From the NCBI GenBank assembly GCA_937900485.1, contig CALCEL010000072.1:1-13401 (forward strand): DNA of 13,401 bases, read 5' to 3'. The stretch's first letter is position 1, and the number at the start of each line of letters is the position of its first letter. The translations under genes were made by a program, and so were the position numbers. The notes beneath the pieces are model-generated. The model was not told where the DNA came from and made no database searches. It saw only the letters and a program-made list of their open reading frames with translations. Positions 7,040-13,401 of this stretch are shown piece by piece. The stretch comes from an uncultured Prevotellaceae bacterium. GTDB lineage: Bacteria; Bacteroidota; Bacteroidia; Bacteroidales; Bacteroidaceae.

Positions 7040-8524
7040 ATGGGTGGCTTTTTTGGCACAGTGTTAAGTGAACCGTGCGCGGCTGATTTGTTTTATGGTA
7101 CAGACTATCAGTCTCATCTCGGCACTCGTCGCGGCGGTATGGCGACATTTAGTAAGGAGCATGGATTCTATCGTGTTATACACAATCTGGAGAGCACGTA
7201 TTTCCGGACACGTTTTGAGAGTGAACTCGACATGTTCAAGGGTGAGAGTGGTATAGGCATCATAAGCGACACAGACGCCCAGCCGATGCTCATGAACTCA
7301 CATCTTGGCCGTTTTGCTCTCGTGACCGTAGCTAAGATCAACAACATGGAGGAGATTGCTGATTCTCTCTTGAAGGAGAACATGCATTTGTCGGAGTTCA
7401 GCTCAGGAAAGATTAACCCGACTGAGTTGGTCGGGCTGCTTATCATCAAAGGTAAGAACTTCGTGGAGGGCATCGAGAATGTCTATAGGAATGTCAAAGG
7501 CTCATGCTCAATGTTGCTGTTGACTGAGGACGGTATCATCGCAGCCCGCGACTTCTGGGGGCGCACGCCGATTGTCATCGGTAAGAAAGAAGGAGGCTAT
7601 GCCGCCACGAGCGAGTCCACGGCGTTTCCTAATCTCGGATATGAAACAGAGTATTTTGTCGGACCGGGCGAGATTGTCCGTCTGAGGTCTAACGGCATCG
7701 AAACGTTGAGACCGGCGGAGAAGGAAGTGCAGGTCTGCTCTTTCCTGTGGATATACTACGGTTTCCCGACATCATGCTATGAAGGAAAGAATGTGGAGGA
7801 CGTACGTTTCACCACCGGTCGTGTGATGGGAGAAAGTGATGACACGGAGATAGACAGCGTAGGCGGAATACCTGATTCAGGTATCGGCATGGCCATCGGC
7901 TACGCAGCCGGCAGCAAGGTGCCTTATCAGCGAGGGATATCCAAGTACACTCCTACGTGGCCGCGTTCTTTCATGCCTGCCAATCAAGAGATGCGCAACC
8001 TCGTGGCGAAGATGAAACTGATTCCTAACAAGGATATGCTCAAAGGTAAACGTTGCCTGTTCTGTGACGACTCGATCGTGAGAGGAACACAGTTGCGTGA
8101 CAGTGCCAAGGCACTGAAGCTGCTCGGAGCTAAGGAGGTACATATGCGTATCGCGTGTCCGCCTCTTATTTATGCTTGTCCTTTCATCAATTTCTCTGCG
8201 AGCAAGAGTGAGCTGGAGCTTATCACACGTCGTGTCATTCAGGACTTCGAGACAGGAAACGATAAGAAGACGCTCCTCTCCGACACGCTGACAACCCAGA
8301 ATGTGGCCAGTATACCTGATGAGCGTATCAAGGCATACGCCACGACGGACTCACCGGAGTACAAGACGATGGTAAATGAGATTGCCAAACGTCTTGAGCT
8401 GGACAGCTTGAAATTCAGTAAACTCGAGACTATTGTGGAAGCCATAGGATTGCCTAAGTGTAAGATATGCACACACTGCTTCGACGGCAGCTCGTTCCAC
8501 ACTTGTCATGGAGCGAATATCTGA
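7040..8524 (+). CDS. Amidophosphoribosyltransferase (PurF) family protein lacking the glutaminase catalytic residues
   Basis: A 494-residue protein collinear with PurF, the first enzyme of purine synthesis (PRPP plus glutamine to phosphoribosylamine). The phosphoribosyltransferase half is intact: the PRPP loop CDDSIVRGT has Asp343-Asp344, preceded by GIPDSGIGMAIGYA. Cysteines matching the Fe-S ligands of B. subtilis PurF are present at 233, 380, 477 and 480, with one more at 474 (CKICTHC). The N-terminal Ntn-type glutaminase domain is present as a fold but degenerate. The protein begins MGGFFG where active PurF has Cys then GxFG, so the nucleophile is Gly. The GHxRY segment is replaced by GIGIISDT, HNGN by TVAK, and the SSDTE aspartate by Pro127. 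From memory this MGGFFG form is conserved across Bacteroidales, where it is annotated as amidophosphoribosyltransferase. It may use free ammonia, a partner glutaminase, or another acceptor. No neighbouring pur genes are visible. Confidence 0.82.
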   Translation: MGGFFGTVLSEPCAADLFYGTDYQSHLGTRRGGMATFSKEHGFYRVIHNLESTYFRTRFESELDMFKGESGIGIISDTDAQPMLMNSHLGRFALVTVAKINNMEEIADSLLKENMHLSEFSSGKINPTELVGLLIIKGKNFVEGIENVYRNVKGSCSMLLLTEDGIIAARDFWGRTPIVIGKKEGGYAATSESTAFPNLGYETEYFVGPGEIVRLRSNGIETLRPAEKEVQVCSFLWIYYGFPTSCYEGKNVEDVRFTTGRVMGESDDTEIDSVGGIPDSGIGMAIGYAAGSKVPYQRGISKYTPTWPRSFMPANQEMRNLVAKMKLIPNKDMLKGKRCLFCDDSIVRGTQLRDSAKALKLLGAKEVHMRIACPPLIYACPFINFSASKSELELITRRVIQDFETGNDKKTLLSDTLTTQNVASIPDERIKAYATTDSPEYKTMVNEIAKRLELDSLKFSKLETIVEAIGLPKCKICTHCFDGSSFHTCHGANI

Positions 8525-8554
8525 CATTATACTAAGAACTTGGTGTACAGCAGA

Positions 8555-8596
8555 CAGGCGCATATGGTCGGTGACGACTATATGCGCCTGACTTTT
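8555..8596 (+). terminator. Long GNRA-capped hairpin after the PurF-like gene, probable terminator
   Basis: CAGGCGCATAT (8555-8565) and ATATGCGCCTG (8580-8590) pair perfectly. Inside, a G-T wobble and GTCG with CGAC extend the stem to 16 bp around the tetraloop GTGA (8571-8574), a GNRA loop. ACTTTTAA follows, so the T-run is only four long. It lies 30 nt after the stop codon. Terminator or 3'-end stabiliser is the most likely role. Confidence 0.7.
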
Positions 8597-8926
8597 AACG
8601 GTAAGCTCGGAGATGAGCCACAAGAGGACACAGAAAAACATAGGACAAAATCCCCATCCCATTCCGCACATTTTCTATTGTTCGATATTCCCCTTTTCCC
8701 GTTGACACGTGATAATGTAAAAAAAACAAACCATCAAATAAAAAGGCATATTTTTCAATGTTTTTCAATTATTTTTCCATTCCCACAACAAATGCGTGGA
8801 AGTCGTTTTGAACATATAGGACGAAGACGTCGGAATGAGTGACATGCGGAAACAGACACAAACGTAGTTACAGACTGAACACACCATGAGCATACGGGCG
8901 TCAGCAAGACGATAATTACGACTTTG
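8597..8926 (+). other. Non-coding stretch with an AT-rich block and short repeats
   Basis: No gene is supported on either strand. Open frames at 8540-8842 (+) and 8765-9043 (-) are compositionally implausible and the first runs through the hairpin. About 8617-8647 (CCACAAGAGGACACAG, then a second AGGACA) looks like a decayed repeat. About 8715-8780 is strongly AT-rich. GGCGTCAGCAAGACG near 8897-8911 can form a small hairpin (CGTC-AGCAA-GACG). Confidence 0.4.
8751..8780 (+). repeat. Three 10-bp tandem repeats in AT-rich DNA
   Basis: TTTTTCAATG (8751-8760), TTTTTCAATT (8761-8770) and the looser ATTTTTCCAT (8771-8780) follow one another directly. A 10-bp period puts the T-tracts on one face of the helix, as in bent DNA or UP-like elements. 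Confidence 0.5.
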
Positions 8927-8958
8927 TTTGCTTTTCTCCGAAAACTTAACGACCTTTG
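8927..8958 (+). promoter_or_regulatory. Candidate promoter for mutS2
   Basis: TTTG (8927-8930; another TTTG directly precedes it) is followed after 20 nt by GACCTTTG (8951-8958), a one-mismatch TAnnTTTG. Transcription would start near 8965, giving a leader of about 150 nt before the ATG at 9115. Confidence 0.45.
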
Positions 8959-9000
8959 TGCGGGTTACGGCAAACACGCTTAGGCCGCTTGGAGACAGGA

Positions 9001-9047
9001 CACGACAAATGCGACAGCACACGACACACGGTACACGCTCCACGACA
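9001..9047 (+). repeat. Three CACGACA repeats in the mutS2 leader
   Basis: CACGACA occurs at 9001-9007, 9020-9026 and 9041-9047, at intervals of 19 and 21 bp, close to two helical turns. A partial copy, GCGACA, is at 9011-9016. The repeats could bind a protein as DNA or RNA, or reflect low-complexity sequence. Confidence 0.35.
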
Positions 9048-9114
9048 TACCGCCCGCTGGGTCAGAACGTCGGTAACCTCACATTATAAAACAGCACTTT
9101 ATCGATAACTACAG

Positions 9115-11643
9115 ATGATTTATCCAAATACTTTTGAACAGAAGATATCGTTTGACGTGGTACGTGACGACCTGAAAGAGTTGTGTCTTTGCGGACTGGG
9201 CCGCCAGAGAGTCGATGAGATGGCATTCTCGTCCAACCATGCCACGGTACGTCGACAGATAAGACAGACGATGGAGTTCGTACGCATACTGCAGGAGGAA
9301 GACTTTCCCGACCAGAATTTCTACGATGTACGCCCATCACTCAAACGTATTCGCATTCAAAACACCTTTCTTGAAGAGAGAGAGCTGTTCGACCTTCAAC
9401 GCTCACTCGACACGATATGCCAGATCGTCACGTTTCTCAAGAAATCATCTGACGAAGACGGTGAGATACCGCTGTACAAACAGTTACACACACTGACGGA
9501 CGACGTGAGGACGTTCCCGAACCTTGTCAAGAGAATAGACCAGATACTCGACAAATACGGGAAGGTGAAGGACACGGCGTCACCGACGCTGATGATGATA
9601 CGACGTGAGCTGGCCGACACCGCCGGCAGCATCTCACGCACACTCGCCACCATCATGAAGTCAGCCAAGGGAGACGGTCTGATAGACAAGGACACCGCTC
9701 CAACCATACGTGACGGACGTCTGGTGATCCCTGTTGCCCCGGCACTGAAAAGGAAGATCAGGGGTATCGTCCACGACGAGTCCGACTCGGGAAGGACCGT
9801 GTTCATAGAGCCTGCCGAGGTGGTGGAGGCCAACAACAAGATACGAGAACTGGAGTCAGCTGAGAGACAAGAGATAAAAAAGATCCTGATGGAGTTCACT
9901 GAGACCGTACGTCCAGAGGTGGCCGACATCATGAACAGCTATGAGTTTCTCGCCGACATAGACTTCATAAGAGCTAAGGCCAAATACACCATCGCCAACG
10001 GAGCGACGGAACCGGACATCGCTGACAAGCAGCTCATAGACTGGTGCATGGCTGTACACCCTCTGCTGCAACGCTCTCTCAAGAAGAGCGGACGTAAGGT
10101 GGTGCCGCTCGACATCATGCTAAACAACAAACAGAGGATACTTCTTATCTCCGGCCCTAACGCCGGCGGTAAGTCGGTGTGTCTGAAGACTGTTGGACTG
10201 TTGCAGTATATGCTGCAGTGCGGCATGCCGGTGACCATGGCGGAAAGCAGCAAGTGCGGCATCTTCAGGAGTATCTTCATCGACATCGGCGATGAGCAGA
10301 GTCTGGAGAATGACCTGTCCACATACTCCTCCCACCTGCTGAACATGAAGAATATGATGAGAAGCGCCGACGGGGCAAGCCTGATCCTTATCGACGAGTT
10401 CGGAACGGGTACTGAGCCACAGATAGGAGGAGCCATAGCGCAGGCCGTGCTGAAACGTTTCGTGAGACATCATGCCTATGGCGTGATCAACACACACTAC
10501 CAGAACCTCAAACACTACGCTCAGGAGACAGACGGAATGATCAACGGAGCCATGCTGTACGACAGACAACAGATGAACCCTCTGTTCCAACTGCAAATCG
10601 GTAACCCCGGCTCGTCATTCGCCGTCGAGATAGCCAGAAAGATAGGCATACCGGAGGACATCATCGCCGACGCTTCCGAGATGGTGGGACAGGAGTATAT
10701 CAACAGCGACAAGTACCTGCAGGATATCGTGAGGGACAAACGTTACTGGGAAAACAAACGACAGTCCATACGACAGCACGAGAAGCAGATGGAGCAGACG
10801 ATAGAACGCTACGAGGCGGAGATACGTAAGCTGCACGACGAGAGAAAGGATATCATCGCCAAAGCCAAGGAAGAGGCTCAGGAGATGCTGAGAAACTCCA
10901 ACGCGCGTATCGAGCAAACCATACGAGAGATTAAGGAGGCACAGGCGGAGAAGGAAAGGACTCGCGACATACGCCGTGAGTTCGCTGACTTCAAACAGGA
11001 GGTGGCAGCCGTCAACCCTGATGAGATGGAGGAGAAGATACGACGACAGATGGATAAGATAAAGGCGAGAAAGGAACGCAAGGAGAGAGGAGAGAGCAAG
11101 AAGCAACAGAATGTCACGCTGACACGCAAGGACAATGACACGCCACAGACGGGAAAGGCAGACAACAAGATGAAACCTATAACGGAGAACTGTTGGGTCA
11201 AGCTCAAAGGCACCAACAGTGTGGGGCAGGTCATGAAGATTAGCGGCAACGAGGCGTCCGTGGCTTTTGGCGACATACGAAGCAACGTCAAGATCAGCAG
11301 ACTGGAGACGTGCGAGCCGCCACAGAAGAAGAAGGAGACGCTCACCGCCACGTTCGTGAGCAGCCAGACACGTGACGAGATCAGGGAGAAGACGCTGAAC
11401 TTCTCACAGGACATCGACGTGAGGGGTATGAGGGGCGACGAGGCAATACAGACCGTCACGTACTTCATCGACGACGCTCTTGTGGCGGGCGCATCAATGG
11501 TGAGAATACTTCACGGCACAGGTTCCGGCATATTACGAACACTGATACGACAGTACGTCAGCACGGTTCCCGCCGTGGCTGACTACCACGACGAGCATCC
11601 GCAGTTCGGAGGTGCCGGCATCACCGTGGTGACTTTCATGTAA
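9115..11643 (+). CDS. mutS2: MutS2 (Smr-domain MutS family ATPase)
   Basis: An 842-residue protein with full MutS2 architecture. The core/lever region runs from residue 1 to about 320. The ATPase has Walker A GPNAGGKS (347-354), Walker B LILIDEFGTG (423-432), the signature region STYSSHLLNM between them, and a TH motif (INTHYQNLKH) after them. A long charged coiled coil spans about 535-665, a KOW-like beta segment about 690-735 (CWVKLKGTNSVGQV), and the C-terminal Smr nuclease domain from about 763. The Smr domain keeps both expected motifs, DVRG (768-771) and HGTGSG (800-805). MutS2 lacks the mismatch-recognition domains of MutS. In other bacteria it suppresses recombination or, as in B. subtilis (RqcU), senses collided ribosomes and splits them. 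The start MIYPNTFEQKISFD matches the usual start of Bacteroidales MutS2. It ends in tandem TAA TAA, 84 bp before the GH105 start. Confidence 0.95.
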   Translation: MIYPNTFEQKISFDVVRDDLKELCLCGLGRQRVDEMAFSSNHATVRRQIRQTMEFVRILQEEDFPDQNFYDVRPSLKRIRIQNTFLEERELFDLQRSLDTICQIVTFLKKSSDEDGEIPLYKQLHTLTDDVRTFPNLVKRIDQILDKYGKVKDTASPTLMMIRRELADTAGSISRTLATIMKSAKGDGLIDKDTAPTIRDGRLVIPVAPALKRKIRGIVHDESDSGRTVFIEPAEVVEANNKIRELESAERQEIKKILMEFTETVRPEVADIMNSYEFLADIDFIRAKAKYTIANGATEPDIADKQLIDWCMAVHPLLQRSLKKSGRKVVPLDIMLNNKQRILLISGPNAGGKSVCLKTVGLLQYMLQCGMPVTMAESSKCGIFRSIFIDIGDEQSLENDLSTYSSHLLNMKNMMRSADGASLILIDEFGTGTEPQIGGAIAQAVLKRFVRHHAYGVINTHYQNLKHYAQETDGMINGAMLYDRQQMNPLFQLQIGNPGSSFAVEIARKIGIPEDIIADASEMVGQEYINSDKYLQDIVRDKRYWENKRQSIRQHEKQMEQTIERYEAEIRKLHDERKDIIAKAKEEAQEMLRNSNARIEQTIREIKEAQAEKERTRDIRREFADFKQEVAAVNPDEMEEKIRRQMDKIKARKERKERGESKKQQNVTLTRKDNDTPQTGKADNKMKPITENCWVKLKGTNSVGQVMKISGNEASVAFGDIRSNVKISRLETCEPPQKKKETLTATFVSSQTRDEIREKTLNFSQDIDVRGMRGDEAIQTVTYFIDDALVAGASMVRILHGTGSGILRTLIRQYVSTVPAVADYHDEHPQFGGAGITVVTFM

Positions 11644-11683
11644 TAACACACGACAGCGAACAGATACTTGCATAAACAGGTAC

Positions 11684-11697
11684 GGACACGTTTGTCC
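11684..11697 (+). other. Small hairpin in the mutS2-GH105 gap
   Basis: GGACA (11684-11688), CGTT loop, TGTCC (11693-11697). There is no T-run, so it is not an intrinsic terminator. No exact promoter pair is seen in this 84-bp gap, and read-through from mutS2 is possible. Confidence 0.35.
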
Positions 11698-11727
11698 CGA
11701 CACGCAAATAAACTAATACATAAGAAT

Positions 11728-13065
11728 ATGAAAATACGAGAGATACTGATCTCAACAATTCTGCTGACAACAACGATGACAGCAGCGGCGCAGAACGCAC
11801 AGAACGACGCTAACACTCCCCTCCACCTGCTGACTCCGAACTACACATACCGCTACGGAGTACCTAAGGCGGACGAGGTGAAGAAATCCATGGACAGGAT
11901 TAAGGATTACCTGTACGACAACACGTTCTGCGAACTGGACAAGAACGGAACGGAACTGAAACGAGGCACCTTCAGACTGACAAGCTACGAGTGGGGAGTC
12001 ACTTACTCCGCCATGCTGAGAGCCGGCGAGCTGACTGGCGACCAGTCGTACACACGCTACGCCACTGAACGCATTATGTTTCTCTGCGAACAGGCTCCAA
12101 GGTTCAGAGACAGACTGGACAAGGGAGAGGACATAGACCCACTGATGAGACAAGTCGTCAAGCCTGAGGCGCTCGACGACGCAGGTGCGATATGCGCATC
12201 AATGATAAAGATGAGAAGACTGTCTGACGGCAAGGACAACATCAAGCTGTCAAAGAAACAACGCGAGTTGCTGGATAAGCAAATCGAGAATTATTACACG
12301 TTCATCAGTAAAGAACAATACAGATATAGCGACGGACAGTTCGCCAGACTGAGACCTGTGAAAAACACTTGCTGGCTGGACGACATGTTCATGGGTATAC
12401 CTTCTCTATGCCTGCACGGAGAGACGGAAGACGCCGTGAGACAATTCTACCTGTTCCACGAGAAGATGTGGGTGCCGGAGAAGAAACTGTACAGACACGG
12501 ATGGACACCGGGTAACTACCACCCTTCTTTCTTCTGGGGACGAGCCAATGGATGGGCGCTGCTCACAGCATGTGAGCTGCTCGACTGCACTGACAACGCC
12601 ATGGTTCTCACTTTTTTCAAGGAGCATCTCGACGGACTGATGGGACTGCAGGGGAATGACGGAGCATGGCACCAGCTGCTGGACCGCAACGACACGTACC
12701 TTGAGACATCATGCACCGCCATCTACTGCTACTGCCTCGCTCACGCCATCAACAAAGGATGGATCAAGCCGGAGCCTTACATAGGACAGACTCTGTTGGC
12801 ATGGAACTACATAAATGAACACATCAACAGCTTAGGACAGGTGGAAGGGACTTGCGTGGGTACTGGACTAGCTTTCGACCCAGCTTTCTACGCATACAGA
12901 CCGATAAGCAACTTCGCTGCACACGGATATGGACCTGTGATATGGGCTGGAGCGGAAATCTATCAACTGCTGAAAAATAACAGCATCAAGATGAATGACT
13001 CGGCTGTACACTACTACGAGGAGGACCCTCAGACTGACGAGCCGATTTTCTATGTGAAAGAATAA
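11728..13065 (+). CDS. Exported GH105 unsaturated rhamnogalacturonyl hydrolase (YteR/YesR-like)
   Basis: A 445-residue protein of the GH88/GH105 (alpha/alpha)6-barrel group. Family enzymes remove the 4,5-unsaturated galacturonic acid left by rhamnogalacturonan or pectin lyases by hydrating its double bond. Landmarks are YEWGVTYSAML (about 76-86), CWLDDMFMG with Asp218-Asp219 (Asp218 aligns with the expected catalytic acid of YteR), WGRANGW at 270-276, TSCTAIYCY, and a C-terminal GYGPVIWAGAEI. The length fits this family, which is usually about 370-450. The start is placed at the ATG of MKIREIL because it gives a clean signal peptide (hydrophobic ILISTILLTTTMTAAA, cut before Q22 or close by). 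An upstream in-frame ATG at 11668 would bury it behind 20 basic residues. A periplasmic location is likely. No lyase, SusC/SusD pair or regulator is visible in the window, so its pectin locus, if any, would be downstream or elsewhere. No terminator follows. Confidence 0.88.
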   Translation: MKIREILISTILLTTTMTAAAQNAQNDANTPLHLLTPNYTYRYGVPKADEVKKSMDRIKDYLYDNTFCELDKNGTELKRGTFRLTSYEWGVTYSAMLRAGELTGDQSYTRYATERIMFLCEQAPRFRDRLDKGEDIDPLMRQVVKPEALDDAGAICASMIKMRRLSDGKDNIKLSKKQRELLDKQIENYYTFISKEQYRYSDGQFARLRPVKNTCWLDDMFMGIPSLCLHGETEDAVRQFYLFHEKMWVPEKKLYRHGWTPGNYHPSFFWGRANGWALLTACELLDCTDNAMVLTFFKEHLDGLMGLQGNDGAWHQLLDRNDTYLETSCTAIYCYCLAHAINKGWIKPEPYIGQTLLAWNYINEHINSLGQVEGTCVGTGLAFDPAFYAYRPISNFAAHGYGPVIWAGAEIYQLLKNNSIKMNDSAVHYYEEDPQTDEPIFYVKE

Positions 13066-13201
13066 TCACACAAAACCACAAATTATTACGAAAATGGACT
13101 ATAATTAAAACTTTAGTTCGAAAGTGAAAGAAATTCACGCCATCAAACAACGAAATGAAAGACTAACATTCGCAAAATGAAAGATAGATGCCGCTAAAAT
13201 A

Positions 13202-13233
13202 CTTGACTCGTACAGACAAGACGTATATATTTG
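13202..13233 (+). promoter_or_regulatory. Candidate rightward promoter 1
   Basis: CTTG (13202-13205, a TTTG variant) and an exact TAnnTTTG box, TATATTTG (13226-13233), are separated by 20 nt. Transcription would start near 13240, leaving an AT-rich leader of more than 160 nt inside the window before any gene. Confidence 0.55.
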
Positions 13234-13364
13234 CAGCATAACAAAAAGTTTATTCAGTTAGTTTAGGGGTTAATTAAATTTTTATTTTTGTTTTCAATAG
13301 TTAATTAGTCGTCCCTTGAAAACTATTTAATTATTTAACAGCCAATAAAATAATAGTTCGAAAA

Positions 13365-13396
13365 TTTGCATATGTCTACAAAATTTCGTATCTTGT
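13365..13396 (+). promoter_or_regulatory. Candidate rightward promoter 2 at the window edge
   Basis: TTTG (13365-13368), 20 nt, then TATCTTGT (13389-13396), which is the box TATCTTTG minus one T. The same TATCTTTGTGCA context precedes the phosphatase gene at 5426. The gene it would serve lies beyond the window. Confidence 0.4.
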
Positions 13397-13401
13397 GCAC
13401 A

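Larger units (their letters stand above)
13066..13401 (+). other. AT-rich non-coding tail of the window
   Basis: No gene is supported. It holds two promoter-like pairs reading rightward, the inverted repeat GTTTTCAA (13290-13297) / TTGAAAAC (13316-13323) with an 18-nt loop, and two copies of TAGTTCGAAA (13114-13123 and 13354-13363). GTGAA-AGAAA-TTCAC (13124-13138) is a short hairpin without a T-run. No terminator for the GH105 gene is apparent. Confidence 0.5.

Noticed and set aside
8540..8842. 100-residue open frame after the PurF-like gene
   Set aside because: It runs straight through the 16-bp hairpin and into AT-rich intergenic DNA; the translation is not protein-like.
8765..9043. 92-residue minus-strand open frame before mutS2
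   Set aside because: Cys- and Val-rich composition without domain character, no promoter box seen, and it overlaps the candidate mutS2 promoter and repeats.
8960..9114. A known structured RNA (RNase P, SRP RNA, tmRNA, 6S or a riboswitch) in the mutS2 leader
   Set aside because: None of the conserved core sequences I can recall for these classes was found by eye.
9396..11468. Several long minus-strand open frames inside mutS2 (up to 196 residues)
   Set aside because: They are antisense to a clearly coding gene with all MutS2 motifs, and their Ser- and Leu-rich translations are typical reverse-strand shadows.
13114..13363. Two TAGTTCGAAA copies as recombination or promoter-inversion sites
   Set aside because: They are direct copies built on the palindrome TTCGAA, short and 240 bp apart, with no invertase gene in view. 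Chance in AT-rich DNA is more likely.

Overview
The window looks like chromosomal DNA of a Bacteroidales bacterium, most likely Prevotella-like. The evidence is promoter boxes of the Bacteroidota type (TTTG, about 20 nt, TAnnTTTG), little use of Shine-Dalgarno sites, several proteins typical of the phylum (a Listeria-Bacteroides repeat surface protein, a macroglobulin-like protein with a GWRRY motif, a Bacteroidota-type PurF relative), and exported proteins with signal peptides ending in A-x-A or SAQ. No rRNA, tRNA, CRISPR array, transposase or phage gene is visible.

Layout. 1-443 is the 3' end of a repeat-rich surface protein gene, followed by two tandem intrinsic terminators. 752-2038 is a U32-family protein of the TrhP/YegQ type behind a good promoter. 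A gap with an unusual hairpin that can fold in two ways leads to 2136-4952, a 938-residue exported macroglobulin-like protein. 4998-5369 on the minus strand is a small DUF486/DMT membrane protein. It is divergent from 5482-6774, an exported histidine acid phosphatase with its own terminator. After a 265-bp gap ending in a terminator-like hairpin comes 7040-8524, a PurF-family protein. A 590-bp non-coding stretch, holding a 16-bp hairpin with a GNRA loop and a candidate promoter, precedes 9115-11643 (mutS2) and 11728-13065 (exported GH105 unsaturated glycuronyl hydrolase). The last 336 bp are AT-rich and carry two promoter-like sequences reading out of the window.

The genes do not form one pathway. 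They are mostly single units: RNA modification (U32), envelope (surface repeat protein, macroglobulin-like protein), phosphate scavenging (phosphatase), purine or PRPP chemistry (PurF-like), ribosome or DNA quality control (MutS2) and pectin use (GH105). I see no obvious new multi-gene system. The strongest biological oddity is the PurF-family protein: it keeps the PRPP site and the Fe-S cysteines but has lost the N-terminal catalytic cysteine and the other glutaminase residues. The best non-coding curiosities are the alternative hairpin at 2057-2105, the long hairpin at 8555-8590, and the hairpin plus T-run 18 nt before the PurF-like start.
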